From the NCBI RefSeq assembly GCF_000379665.1, contig NZ_KB903370.1:1-64000 (forward strand): a stretch of DNA of 64,000 bases, written 5' to 3'. The translations under genes were made by a program, and so were the position numbers. The DNA is from Butyricimonas synergistica DSM 23225 (GTDB taxonomy: Bacteria; Bacteroidota; Bacteroidia; Bacteroidales; Marinifilaceae). This document shows positions 51,993 through 61,105 of this stretch, one piece after another. The notes under the pieces were generated by a model. The model made no database searches, was not told the origin of the DNA, and saw only the letters and a program-made list of their open reading frames with translations. How positions within the stretch are numbered: the stretch's first letter is position 1; every line of letters starts with the position of its first letter.

Positions 51993-52574
51993 ATGAAAAC
52001 ACTGAAAACAATCCTTCCGATAGGAATACTTTTATTCTTCTGCCTGTCCGCGGTAGCGGAGAAAAAGCAGAAGACGGATACTGCCGCCCTAGGCAAGATA
52101 GAGCGATTAATGAAAAGCCGGATATTCTACGTCGAAGTGGACGAGGCTTACCCCAGCGGCAATAGCAGCGTAACAATCAACTCCAAGTACGGGCAAAAAC
52201 GCATCGGTGGAGAAGGTTACGTTTCCCTAGCGACAAACCAAGGACAAATCTTCTTCCTTGATACGATTGCCACAGGACGCCTGCCGTTCTTCGGACGGGC
52301 ATACTCGGTGCCTTACGGTGAAGGAGGCGGGGTAGAATTCGAGAAAGCCAAAATATACGATGAGTCGTTCAAGGTAATCAAAAAGCGGAAAAAGAACTAT
52401 ATCGAGTACAAATTCAACGTGAGAAACCGCAACGACGTCTTCAACTTCTACATCGAGGTGTACGCTAACGGCAAATGCTCGGTCAACGTGACTAGCAACA
52501 ACCGTGCCTCCATCTCTTACGGCGGTAAACTCACCCCGATTCCGGAAGACAAGAAAAAAGCAATGGGTTTATAA
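51993..52574 (+). CDS. DUF4251 family exported protein
   Basis: 193 residues from MKTLKTILPIGILLFFCLSA, a clear signal peptide; the upstream in-frame ATG at 51909 would bury it. The mature part fits DUF4251 (RIFYVEVDEAYPSGNSSVTI, YGQKRIGGEGYVSLATN, RPFFGRAYSVPYGEGGG-like segment, EYKFNVRNRNDVFNFYIEVY). These are periplasmic Bacteroidetes proteins of unknown function. Its stop lies inside the left arm of repeat R3. Confidence 0.85.
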   Translation: MKTLKTILPIGILLFFCLSAVAEKKQKTDTAALGKIERLMKSRIFYVEVDEAYPSGNSSVTINSKYGQKRIGGEGYVSLATNQGQIFFLDTIATGRLPFFGRAYSVPYGEGGGVEFEKAKIYDESFKVIKKRKKNYIEYKFNVRNRNDVFNFYIEVYANGKCSVNVTSNNRASISYGGKLTPIPEDKKKAMGL

Positions 52575-52715
52575 AGTTATAAAGTTCATAAAGTTTATAA
52601 AGTTACGGACATCCTCCGGACCATACTTACAATCGGTTCATACTCCCGTAAATCAAGCATCCGCAAGGTCTACAAACTTTATAAACTTTATGAACCTTAC
52701 AAACTTTACAAACTT
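52567..52715. repeat. Structured inverted repeat R3, after the DUF4251 gene
   Basis: Both arms are built of iterated ATAAAGTT units. GTTCATAAAGTTTATAAAGT in the left arm pairs perfectly with ACTTTATAAACTTTATGAAC in the right. The core differs from R1 and R2 but keeps TCCTCCGGA and CCGCAAGGTC. As with R2, the stop codon of the upstream gene falls in the left arm. Confidence 0.7.
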
Positions 52716-52754
52716 ATCCCCTTCTCCCCGTTACCGACTTCCCGAAATTATTCG

Positions 52755-52762
52755 TACCTTTG
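52755..52762 (+). promoter_or_regulatory. -7 promoter element for AMP-binding paralogue 2
   Basis: TACCTTTG (TAnnTTTG), 25 bases before the start codon. Confidence 0.55.
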
Positions 52763-52786
52763 ACATTTGTTTGAAAGTTACCTAAA

Positions 52787-54436
52787 ATGGAAGAAAGTTT
52801 TATCTATTATATTGAGAGTAGTATCAAAGAAAATTGGGACCGTCCGGCGTTGACAGACTACCAGGGAGTAAATTGTAACTACAAAGACGTTGCCCGAAAG
52901 ATTGAGAAACTACATATCTTGTTCGAGCATGCGGGCATCAAAAAAGGAGACAAAATCGCGCTATGCGGCAGAAACTCCACGAACTGGGGAATAGCGTTCC
53001 TCGCCACACTCACTTACGGGGCGGTTGCCGTTCCCATCCTCAACGAATTTAAACCGGATAACATCCACAACATCGTGAACCACTCGGAAGCACGCTTGCT
53101 TTTCGTGGGAAGCGTCGTGTGGGAAGGTTTGAACGAATCGTCCATGGAAGCATTGGAAGGCATCCTTAGCATGGAAGACTACTCGGCTATCGTGTCACGA
53201 AGCCATTCGTTGACAAGCGCCCGGGAGCGACTGAATGAATTATTCGGGAAAAAATTCCCCGACCGTTTCCGCCCGGAAGACGTTACTTACGAGTACGACA
53301 AACCGGAAGAATTGGCAATCATCAACTACACGTCGGGAACCACCAGTTTCTCGAAAGGGGTTATGCTCCCTTACCGCAGCCTATGGTCAAACCTTGCGTT
53401 CGCTTTCGGGGTATTCGGGAAGATGCCCGGGGAACAGGTGATTTCCATGTTACCCATGGCACATATGTACGGGCTCGCCTTCGAGTTTATCTACGAATTT
53501 GCCAGCGGGGCACACGTGTTCTTCCTGACACGTACTCCCTCGCCGAAGATCATAGCGGACGCTTTCTCGACCATTCGCCCGAACCTGATTATTTCCGTGC
53601 CTCTGATCATCGAGAAGATCATCCGGAAGAAGGTTCTACCTTCACTGGAAAAACCACTAATCAAGCTGATGCTAAACTTACCGCTTCTCGACAAGAAGGT
53701 TAAAAATGCCATCCGCCAGAAAGTAATCGATGCCTTCGGGGGTAACTTCAAGGAACTGATCGTCGGGGGTGCCGCACTGAACAAGGAAGTGGAAGAATTC
53801 CTCCGTTCTATTAACTTCCCTTACACGGTGGGCTACGGGATGACCGAATGCGGTCCGATCCTCTCCTACGCGGGTTGGGAAACGTTCAAAAAGGGATCTT
53901 GCGGACGTGCCGTGCCTCGCATGGAGTTGAAGATAGATTCTCCCGACCCGGCACATATCGTGGGTGAAATCCTTGCCAAAGGCGATAACGTGATGCTCGG
54001 GTACTACAAGAACGAGTCGGCAACACATGCCGCATTCACTCCCGACGGGTGGTTGCGCACGGGCGACCTCGGGCTGATAGACGAGGAAGGCAACCTCTTT
54101 ATCAAGGGACGTTCCAAAAACATGATTCTGGGTCCCAGCGGGCAAAACATCTATCCGGAAGAGATCGAAGACCAACTGAACAATCTCCCTTACGTCTGCG
54201 AATCGATCGTCGTGGAAAAAGACGGTAAACTGACCGCATTAATCTATCCGGACTTCGAAGCAATCAATGCCGACAATAAAAACTCGGACGAGGCGATTAC
54301 CGCTATCATGGAAGAGAACAAAAAACAAGTCAACGAAACTCTCCCGGCGTACAGTCAGATCGCCAGCGTGAAAATATACAACGAAGAATTCGAGAAGACA
54401 CCGAAAAAAAGCATCAAGAGGTTCTTGTATCAATAG
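52787..54436 (+). CDS. AMP-binding acyl-CoA synthetase-like enzyme, paralogue 2
   Basis: 549 residues, alignable from end to end with paralogue 1 at 50152 (shared LTDYQG, NYKDVAR, IEKLHILFE, GVMLPYRS, MAHMYGLAFEFIY, GGAALNKEVE, GYGMTECGP, KTPKKSIKRFLYQ). The acyl-AMP-forming motifs INYTSGTTSFSKGVMLPYRS and WLRTGDLGLIDEEGNLFIKG are intact. It probably activates a fatty or aryl acid to its CoA thioester. It has its own promoter at 52755, so the two copies may be regulated separately. It converges on the Ca/Na exchanger gene with a 9-base gap. Confidence 0.9.
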   Translation: MEESFIYYIESSIKENWDRPALTDYQGVNCNYKDVARKIEKLHILFEHAGIKKGDKIALCGRNSTNWGIAFLATLTYGAVAVPILNEFKPDNIHNIVNHSEARLLFVGSVVWEGLNESSMEALEGILSMEDYSAIVSRSHSLTSARERLNELFGKKFPDRFRPEDVTYEYDKPEELAIINYTSGTTSFSKGVMLPYRSLWSNLAFAFGVFGKMPGEQVISMLPMAHMYGLAFEFIYEFASGAHVFFLTRTPSPKIIADAFSTIRPNLIISVPLIIEKIIRKKVLPSLEKPLIKLMLNLPLLDKKVKNAIRQKVIDAFGGNFKELIVGGAALNKEVEEFLRSINFPYTVGYGMTECGPILSYAGWETFKKGSCGRAVPRMELKIDSPDPAHIVGEILAKGDNVMLGYYKNESATHAAFTPDGWLRTGDLGLIDEEGNLFIKGRSKNMILGPSGQNIYPEEIEDQLNNLPYVCESIVVEKDGKLTALIYPDFEAINADNKNSDEAITAIMEENKKQVNETLPAYSQIASVKIYNEEFEKTPKKSIKRFLYQ

Positions 54437-54445
54437 CAAGAACCT

Positions 54446-55375
54446 CTAAACTATCAAATATGCCGTGTACCCCACGTAAATCAAGAATAAAACAATCCCT
54501 TCCGGGCGTGCTATCCGGAAGCCCGTGCGCATAAAAGGCAAAAGCAGCAAGGACGAACCCAGCATCACTCCCATATCCAGCCAGTTGATCTGGTTCGTTT
54601 CCACGGGGGAAATCGTCGCCGTCAGTCCCAGCACGGCAAGCAAATTGAATATATTAGACCCAACCACGTTACCGATCGCGATATCTGTCCGTTTCTTGAT
54701 TGCCGCCACGACGGAGGTTGCCAATTCCGGCATACTCGTTCCTGCCGCCACGATGGTCAAACCGATCACGGCCTCGCTCCATCCCAACGCTTTGGCAATA
54801 ACCACGGCATTGTCCACCAGCAAACCGGAACCCCACACGAGCAATCCTAATCCCGCGATAACAAACACGACATCAAGCATCCAACTCTTGGTAGGCTTCA
54901 TCTCCTCGCCATCTTCTACAACCTCACCCCGCTTTGCCTTGTAAACACAATAAACCATATAGATACAAATCCCGGCAAAAAACAAAATACCCGCCCACCG
55001 GGGAAATTCCCCAGCGCGGAAAATAATAATAAACAAGACCGTCGCCAATAGCATCACCGGCATATCGAAACGTATCAACCGCGGATTCACTCGTAAAGGA
55101 TAAATCATCGCCGAGATACCCAATATAGCACAGACATTGAACACGTTCGACCCCATCACGTTTCCCACGGCTATCCCCGGATTCCCGTCCAAGGCAGACT
55201 GCACGCTCACTAACAATTCCGGCGCACTTGTCCCAAACGCTACGACGGTCAACCCCACGACCAGGGGTGAAATTCCAAAACGCACGGCAAGCGAGGAACT
55301 TCCTTTCACCAAAAAATCCGCCCCGAAATAAAGTACCGCGAGCGAAAGTATCACGAGAAAAATCGGTATCAGCAT
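54446..55375 (-). CDS. Calcium/sodium antiporter (CaCA family, YrbG-like)
   Basis: 309 residues with ten helices in two inverted repeats. Each repeat has the alpha motif: AFGTSAPELLVS (with GNVMGSNVFNVCAIL) and AAGTSMPELATSV (with GNVVGSNIFNLLAVLG). These residues bind Ca2+ or Na+ in the exchanger. Length and motifs match bacterial YrbG/MaX1-type exchangers. Single gene; the 5' leader carries aaaagtta tandem units. Confidence 0.93.
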   Translation of the reverse strand: MLIPIFLVILSLAVLYFGADFLVKGSSSLAVRFGISPLVVGLTVVAFGTSAPELLVSVQSALDGNPGIAVGNVMGSNVFNVCAILGISAMIYPLRVNPRLIRFDMPVMLLATVLFIIIFRAGEFPRWAGILFFAGICIYMVYCVYKAKRGEVVEDGEEMKPTKSWMLDVVFVIAGLGLLVWGSGLLVDNAVVIAKALGWSEAVIGLTIVAAGTSMPELATSVVAAIKKRTDIAIGNVVGSNIFNLLAVLGLTATISPVETNQINWLDMGVMLGSSLLLLPFMRTGFRIARPEGIVLFLIYVGYTAYLIV

Positions 55376-55444
55376 GAAAACTAAAAGTTAAAAGTTAAAA
55401 ACTAAAAGTTCACGATCACGAGAACAATTATTCATCGTTATTCG

Positions 55445-55452
55445 TACTTTTG
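55445..55452 (+). promoter_or_regulatory. -7 promoter element for the Nramp gene
   Basis: TACTTTTG (TAnnTTTG), 33 bases before the start codon. Confidence 0.55.
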
Positions 55453-55484
55453 AAGTTTCAAAAATAAGAATAAAATATCACGAT

Positions 55485-56747
55485 ATGCTAAAGCATTTCA
55501 AAGAATTACTCAACACGGCAAAACACTCCCCGAAACTGGGCGGATTGGAAATATTCAAGTATATCGGACCGGGACTGCTCGTCACCGTTGGCTTTATCGA
55601 TCCGGGCAACTGGGCGTCCAACCTTGCCGCCGGAGCCGAGTTCGGATATGCCCTGCTGTGGATGGTGACCCTATCGACGATCATGTTGATTGTCTTGCAA
55701 CACAACGTGGCTCACTTGGGTATCGCCTCTGGGTTGTGCCTTTCGGAAGCCACCAGCGAATACCTGAAACCCCGCTACGCTAAAGGCATTCTTTACTCCG
55801 CCATGCTCGCTTCCGTATCCACCTCGCTCGCCGAGATACTGGGAGGCGCCATTGCCCTGCAAATGTTGTTCAACATTCCCATACGTGCCGGTTCGCTGCT
55901 CGTGATGATTTTCGTGGTGATTATGCTCTTCACGAATACTTACCGGGTAATCGAGAAATGGATTATCGCTTTCGTGTCGATCATCGGCTTGTCGTTCATA
56001 TACGAACTCTCGCTAGTCAATATTGATTGGAACGAAGCGCTCCCCGCTTGGGTAACCCCCGCTTTCCCGGAGGGCTCTATGGTTGTTATCATGAGTGTAC
56101 TCGGTGCCGTGGTGATGCCCCACAATCTTTTTCTGCACTCGGAAATCATTCAGAGCCGGCAATGGAACATTCAAGACGATAAAATCATCAAAAAGCAATT
56201 GCGTTACGAGTATGCCGACACGATACTCTCCATGGTGATCGGTTGGGCAATCAACAGTGCCATGATCCTGCTTGCCGCTGCCACGTTCTTCAAAAGCGGT
56301 ACTCCCGTCACGGAACTCGAGCAAGCCAATTCGCTGCTGACCCCGCTATTAGGCAACAACGCCGCCGTGATCTTTGCCGTGGCACTCTTGTTCGCCGGGA
56401 TTTCCTCGACCATCACTTCCGGCATGGCGGCAGGTTCTATCTTTGCCGGCATCTACAAGGAACCTTACGATATCAAGGACAACCACTCCAAGATCGGCGT
56501 ACTGTCGTCCCTCGTTCTTGCCTTTGCCCTGATCATGCTCATATCGAACCCGTTCCAAGGCTTGATCTATTCGCAAATGGCACTCAGCGTGCAACTGCCC
56601 ATCACGATCTTCACGCAGGTTCACCTCACCTCGTCGTCCAAAGTCATGGGTAAATATAAAAATTCCGCGTACACCAAATGGTTGCTATATGTCATCGGGG
56701 CGATCGTCACACTCCTCAACATCATGCTACTGGTAAGTTTCTTTTAA
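55485..56747 (+). CDS. Nramp-family divalent metal transporter (MntH-like)
   Basis: 420 residues, eleven helices. The metal-site motifs are present: GFIDPGNWASNLAAGAEFGY (Asp-Pro-Gly-Asn in helix 1) and GAVVMPHNLFLHSEI (Met-Pro-His in helix 6). Nramp proteins import Mn2+ or Fe2+ with protons. It converges with the ECF sigma gene 5 bases away, so transcripts from the two overlap. Confidence 0.93.
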   Translation: MLKHFKELLNTAKHSPKLGGLEIFKYIGPGLLVTVGFIDPGNWASNLAAGAEFGYALLWMVTLSTIMLIVLQHNVAHLGIASGLCLSEATSEYLKPRYAKGILYSAMLASVSTSLAEILGGAIALQMLFNIPIRAGSLLVMIFVVIMLFTNTYRVIEKWIIAFVSIIGLSFIYELSLVNIDWNEALPAWVTPAFPEGSMVVIMSVLGAVVMPHNLFLHSEIIQSRQWNIQDDKIIKKQLRYEYADTILSMVIGWAINSAMILLAAATFFKSGTPVTELEQANSLLTPLLGNNAAVIFAVALLFAGISSTITSGMAAGSIFAGIYKEPYDIKDNHSKIGVLSSLVLAFALIMLISNPFQGLIYSQMALSVQLPITIFTQVHLTSSSKVMGKYKNSAYTKWLLYVIGAIVTLLNIMLLVSFF

Positions 56748-56752
56748 GTCAT

Positions 56753-57310
56753 TCAGAGCAGGTACAACAACACGGAATCTTTCAGTTTTTCACGCAGAAA
56801 CTTAAAACTACGGCTCTTCTGCGTTTTTACCGTGTGGATCGTTATTCCCAACTTTTTAGCGATCTCCGGACCTGTAAACCCCTGTATGCTCAATTCCATG
56901 ATCTCCCCGGCTCCCTCCGGCAATTCTTTAATATAGTTATAAAGTTGCCGCAACAACTCATCCCTCACGGTGCTGGCAAAGACTTCGTCGGAAAACTCTT
57001 CTTCCGTTTCCAGCACGATCTTCCGCTCTATCCCTTTACGGATTTGCAGATTTCTCAAATAAATCAACGCATTATTATAACACGCCCGATAAAGATAAGA
57101 AGTCAATTCCTTCATGTCCTGGAATTGCCTGGAAGATTTCCAGACCGCCACTAAAACTTCCTGCACGATATCCTGCGCCTGATCTTTATCCCGTATGATT
57201 CCATTTACATATGAACAGAGTACCGAATAATACTTGGCGTAAAACTCTTCCCATGCTCGTATATTCTTTTTATTAATGCCTTCCAGTAAAGAACCAAAAT
57301 CAAACGACAT
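56753..57310 (-). CDS. ECF-type RNA polymerase sigma factor
   Basis: 185 residues from MSFDFGSLLEGINKKN; the longer frame to 57460 adds no family sequence. Sigma2 (AWEEFYAKYYSVLCSYVNGI, DIVQEVLVAVWKSS) and Sigma4 (FTGPEIAKKLGITIHTVKTQ) are present. In Bacteroidetes such factors usually control SusCD loci with a FecR-type anti-sigma, but none lies next to it here. It is downstream of the SusCD-protease genes, separated by a terminator at 57423. Confidence 0.9.
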   Translation of the reverse strand: MSFDFGSLLEGINKKNIRAWEEFYAKYYSVLCSYVNGIIRDKDQAQDIVQEVLVAVWKSSRQFQDMKELTSYLYRACYNNALIYLRNLQIRKGIERKIVLETEEEFSDEVFASTVRDELLRQLYNYIKELPEGAGEIMELSIQGFTGPEIAKKLGITIHTVKTQKSRSFKFLREKLKDSVLLYLL

Positions 57311-57422
57311 AGACAGAATTTTTAAGATCACAACAAAGATACGGATAAAATCAATATCTTCCATTACGATCTCCACCAATATAAACCACGAAAACGAAGG
57401 CGTGCCTTCATTCGATATTATA

Positions 57423-57454
57423 AAGTAGAAGTGTGTCGAAACACACCTCCACTT
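57423..57454 (-). terminator. Terminator after the metalloprotease operon
   Basis: AAGTAGAAGTGTG and CACACCTCCACTT form a 13-bp stem with two G-U pairs and a 6-nt loop. It is similar in sequence to the gadB terminator. Confidence 0.7.
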
Positions 57455-57481
57455 CAACATAGAACGTTAAATTCTAAACTT

Positions 57482-60169
57482 TTACTTTCCAGTCGATGGT
57501 AAACTCGTGTCCAAGCTGGTCAGAATATACTCGTAAAGTCCCCTGTCCGCGGGATCAGCTGTTGCAATCTTACTCTTTACCAAAGCGTAAATCTTTTTTA
57601 ACATGGGAACGATCTCGTTTTGCATATTTGCCAGAAACATCGAATTTATATCCCCTTGGAAAGGAAATTCATTTTCTCCAAAACGATTCTTTAGTATCGA
57701 GCAAGCCACGGTTCCTTTACCTTCACGATTTTCTATCTCTTTCAACTTGCTATAAACCATATCACTCATTCTTATATCACCTATTCCATAGGCACGAATC
57801 TCTTCTAACGAGGGATATAACATCTTGGAGAAGCACGGGTCGCTTTGTGCCGAAGTGACACCCACCAGATTGTTACGTACGACACGATAAAACATATTCA
57901 CGTGCATGACCGTCCACTTTTGCATAATTTGCTCCTCTTCCGACAACTTTTTTCCCTGCCGAGTAGAAGCAAATATTCCCGTGTACAAATCATCATAATA
58001 TTCCCGAAGCGAGTAAGCCTTCTGCTCCCCAGCGATATGTGACGACCGTATCACATTCGATGTGTAAGTCCTTTGTAATAACGTCATAAAATGTCCACAA
58101 AACTCGCTTGAAATATTCTCGTGTAAACCGAACTTGCCAGTCAATTCGGGAGCGTTAATCCAACCACAATCACGCAATTGCCCGATTACCCAAGCTACAG
58201 CTTTCTTTTGCACCTCTCGGTCTACCGGTTTAACAGCCTTCCCCTTCGTACCATCTTTCACCTGTGTCAATTGAATCCCGCCAATTTGGTAAGCCACGTT
58301 CATCAAGTAACGCATATATTGCATAACTATATTCCCGTAAATCTCTTTCCGGTACCTGAAATCCGGGTCATCTGTAATCCATTCGTTGAGATGAGCCAAA
58401 ATATATTTCAAATTTTTAATACCATATTCACTGGCTTTTAGTGGGTCATCCCCTAAATCTTCCTCAAGGGAGGAGGGGTCGCACCTAATTATAATTTGCT
58501 GACGGCCGTAACGGTAAAGAGGATCGCCCGCCTTCTCGTCTATCCACCGCTCGGCGATTGCCGCCTCTTCCCACTTATCTTTTGCATCGGGAATCGGGGA
58601 ATAGAGCCACTTGATAACATACTCGTCGTACACACCCAACTCGGGAGGTGTCAACTTCACACCCCGGTCACCCGGTTGCGCCACGTAATTGTAACGGGCA
58701 TAATCCATGATAGAAGCCGTTGTCCCGTATTTTTGGGTAAAGGAAGCGGAACGCAAAGAATCAACCGGAATTGCTGCAGAACCAGCCATATTGTGCATCA
58801 GTCCCAGCGTGTGCCCGATCTCGTGCGCCACAACGTAGGTCATCGACTCATCAAAAATCTCTTTCGGCATCTTCTTTGTTCTCACCCGGGGGTCGATTTG
58901 CGCTGTCTGCACGAAACGCCAGTTATTAATCAACTTGACGATATCATTGTAAATAATCACGGAAGCATTGATAATCTCTCCGGTTATCGGGTCTACCCAA
59001 GAGGGTCCCATGGCGTTCGCTACCGCCGTGGGAGAGTAACGCACGCAGGAATACTTCAGGTTATCCGGGTCAAAAGTCGTATCGGCTACCGGGAAATCCC
59101 GTACCTGCACCGCATTCTTGAACCCGATCTTTTCGAAAGCCTTATTCCAAGTCAAAATACCAGCTTTGATAGGTGCTTTCCATTCCTCCGGGAAAGCATC
59201 GTCCACGTACCACACGATCGGTTTCACGGGTTCCACTAACTCACCCCTTTTCCATGCTTCCATATCCTTGGGTTCCAAACGCCAGCGATTGGCAAGATAA
59301 TAAGAGCGCAACCCATCCTCTTTCTGCGACAACTCGAATTTTGAGATAGCTATCTCCCCATACTTGTCATTCATGGTAGGAAACACGCCGACACGGGAAT
59401 CCTGTATCCTTGGCTTCATCTTATCCTCCGGCAGCAGAAGCATCGAAATATTGGAACGCACGGCTATCTTTCCAAGCTGTGCCATAAACATTCCCATACC
59501 TAATTCCAACGAAACCCGTTGATTTATCTCCACGGAAACATTATCATCAAAAACTTTTATTTTCCCGAAATAAGGCTTCTCGTTCTCTTTCTCGTTCTCC
59601 ACTAAAGAAAAATTTCCCAATAGCCCTCCTCCTTGCGGAGAGAGATCCGGATTATTGTACAACAAATCCGTCACCTCAAACACGATAGCCGTGCTATCGT
59701 CATTATAAGCCTTCACGGGGAAACGCTTGTAAAAATCCGACATATAATTCTGTTCCAAGGCTTTCTTCGCCCAAGGCTCGTCAGTCCCTAACGTAACTGC
59801 CCGATTCGGGATATTGAACAACACGGAAGAATCCTGCAACTCAATTTTCAAATGCAAGGGATTGAGGTATTTATACCCCACGTTCACAGCCATTGCGTCT
59901 GAAGAAGCCGAGATCGTTCCGCCCAACAGGACTTCCCGCCCCAAGTGCTTCAAAGGATACTCGAAATAGATTTTTTCACCCACTCTATGGATGGTCATCA
60001 GACCGCCTTTCACTTCCACTCTTCCCGGCTCCTTGAGAAATTCCGCGTATTTACTTAAAGGTTGCGGATTTTCCGCTTTTTTGTCCTTTTTCCTGCTGCC
60101 CGTTCCATTCGTGGCAAGGCAAGGGAATCCCAGTGCTACTAAAAGTAGCATCACATACAATCTTTTCAT
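57482..60169 (-). CDS. Zinc-dependent metalloprotease (DUF5117/DUF5118-type), exported
   Basis: 895 residues from MKRLYVMLLLVALGF, a signal peptide (in-frame ATGs at 60178 and 60193 are alternatives). The catalytic zinc motif is HEIGHTLGLMHN with His449, Glu450 and His453; GSSA-like/IMDYARYNY downstream fits the metzincin Met-turn. The N-terminal ~370 residues contain DUF5117-like beta structure (YFEYPLKHLGREVLLGGTIS). Probably cleaves extracellular or periplasmic proteins. Last gene of the susC-susD-lipoprotein-protease run, 62 bases after the lipoprotein. Confidence 0.9.
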   Translation of the reverse strand: MKRLYVMLLLVALGFPCLATNGTGSRKKDKKAENPQPLSKYAEFLKEPGRVEVKGGLMTIHRVGEKIYFEYPLKHLGREVLLGGTISASSDAMAVNVGYKYLNPLHLKIELQDSSVLFNIPNRAVTLGTDEPWAKKALEQNYMSDFYKRFPVKAYNDDSTAIVFEVTDLLYNNPDLSPQGGGLLGNFSLVENEKENEKPYFGKIKVFDDNVSVEINQRVSLELGMGMFMAQLGKIAVRSNISMLLLPEDKMKPRIQDSRVGVFPTMNDKYGEIAISKFELSQKEDGLRSYYLANRWRLEPKDMEAWKRGELVEPVKPIVWYVDDAFPEEWKAPIKAGILTWNKAFEKIGFKNAVQVRDFPVADTTFDPDNLKYSCVRYSPTAVANAMGPSWVDPITGEIINASVIIYNDIVKLINNWRFVQTAQIDPRVRTKKMPKEIFDESMTYVVAHEIGHTLGLMHNMAGSAAIPVDSLRSASFTQKYGTTASIMDYARYNYVAQPGDRGVKLTPPELGVYDEYVIKWLYSPIPDAKDKWEEAAIAERWIDEKAGDPLYRYGRQQIIIRCDPSSLEEDLGDDPLKASEYGIKNLKYILAHLNEWITDDPDFRYRKEIYGNIVMQYMRYLMNVAYQIGGIQLTQVKDGTKGKAVKPVDREVQKKAVAWVIGQLRDCGWINAPELTGKFGLHENISSEFCGHFMTLLQRTYTSNVIRSSHIAGEQKAYSLREYYDDLYTGIFASTRQGKKLSEEEQIMQKWTVMHVNMFYRVVRNNLVGVTSAQSDPCFSKMLYPSLEEIRAYGIGDIRMSDMVYSKLKEIENREGKGTVACSILKNRFGENEFPFQGDINSMFLANMQNEIVPMLKKIYALVKSKIATADPADRGLYEYILTSLDTSLPSTGK

Positions 60170-60231
60170 CTTAAACATTTTTAAATTAAACAATGATTAT
60201 TGCCGCATAAGGGCGACATTCATTTTGTGAT

Positions 60232-61086
60232 TTAATAATTTCCAATCTCTCGTAAATCGATTTTATAGTTCTCCAAAATATATTCCCGCAAAATATCGTA
60301 CTTCTGTTGCACCAGCGGGTATTCCAAATCCGATGCCCACTCCTCCGAAGTCCGGCTGACCATGCTATCAATAAAATAGCGCAAATCTTCACTGCTATCC
60401 AGCCTACCCGTTTGCCAATTCACCCTTCGACTCCACTCTGTACCATCACTCTTCGCGACAAAACCTCTGGCTCGGGCATAATCAGGTGAATCGGGATCAT
60501 CAACGTCCGCCGCATAGGAATAATCACTCACCTCGTAAAACTCATCCGGAATGACAATCACACCCCGATTAATCCAATCTCTTAGCAACTCGCTCTGAAG
60601 TGCAGATTTAAACTCGGTCCTCACTTCTTCCGGCATATCAACCAATACATCCGAACAATAACCAACCGCAATCTGTCCTTGAGCTATACGAGTATAAATC
60701 GACTTTCCATTAACCTCCAATGTTCCTGTCAGGAATACCTTCCGGGGCATATACCGTTTATGAAATTCCTCCGGATAGAACTTAAACCAGATTTCATTTA
60801 GCAAATCCAGCATATTTCCCGCGTACAGCGGATCGGGAGCCGTATAGGAATAACTCAAACTTCCACCTCCCTGCCGCCAATTGAAATCAGCCTCCGTGTA
60901 CTCGTACAGGAAATAAGTCCCATACTTGTCGAATAAACTCACGATACGGTCGTCCGCCGGGGATTTGCCTTGCGGCAACACGTACCCCTGTTCCAAAGGT
61001 TCGACTTCCCCGAGTTTCTTATCCTCGGCACAAGCACCCGCCAAAAGGGTTGCCAATAATATCAAGTATAGTTTTATCTCTTTCAT
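60232..61086 (-). CDS. Lipoprotein related to putative zinc-binding metallopeptidases, without visible HExxH
   Basis: 284 residues. Lipoprotein signal LAGACAE with Cys19. The body (FDKYGTYFLYEYTEADFNWR, LLNEIWFKFYPEEFHKRYMP, RKVFLTGTLEVNG) resembles the SusD-associated 'putative zinc-binding metallopeptidase' lipoproteins. Where those have an HExxH helix this one reads EFKSALQSELLRDWINRG, with no histidines. I therefore expect a binding rather than a catalytic role. It sits 19 bases downstream of susD. Confidence 0.75.
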   Translation of the reverse strand: MKEIKLYLILLATLLAGACAEDKKLGEVEPLEQGYVLPQGKSPADDRIVSLFDKYGTYFLYEYTEADFNWRQGGGSLSYSYTAPDPLYAGNMLDLLNEIWFKFYPEEFHKRYMPRKVFLTGTLEVNGKSIYTRIAQGQIAVGYCSDVLVDMPEEVRTEFKSALQSELLRDWINRGVIVIPDEFYEVSDYSYAADVDDPDSPDYARARGFVAKSDGTEWSRRVNWQTGRLDSSEDLRYFIDSMVSRTSEEWASDLEYPLVQQKYDILREYILENYKIDLREIGNY

Positions 61087-61105
61087 ACTCTTTCAATTAT
61101 TAAAT

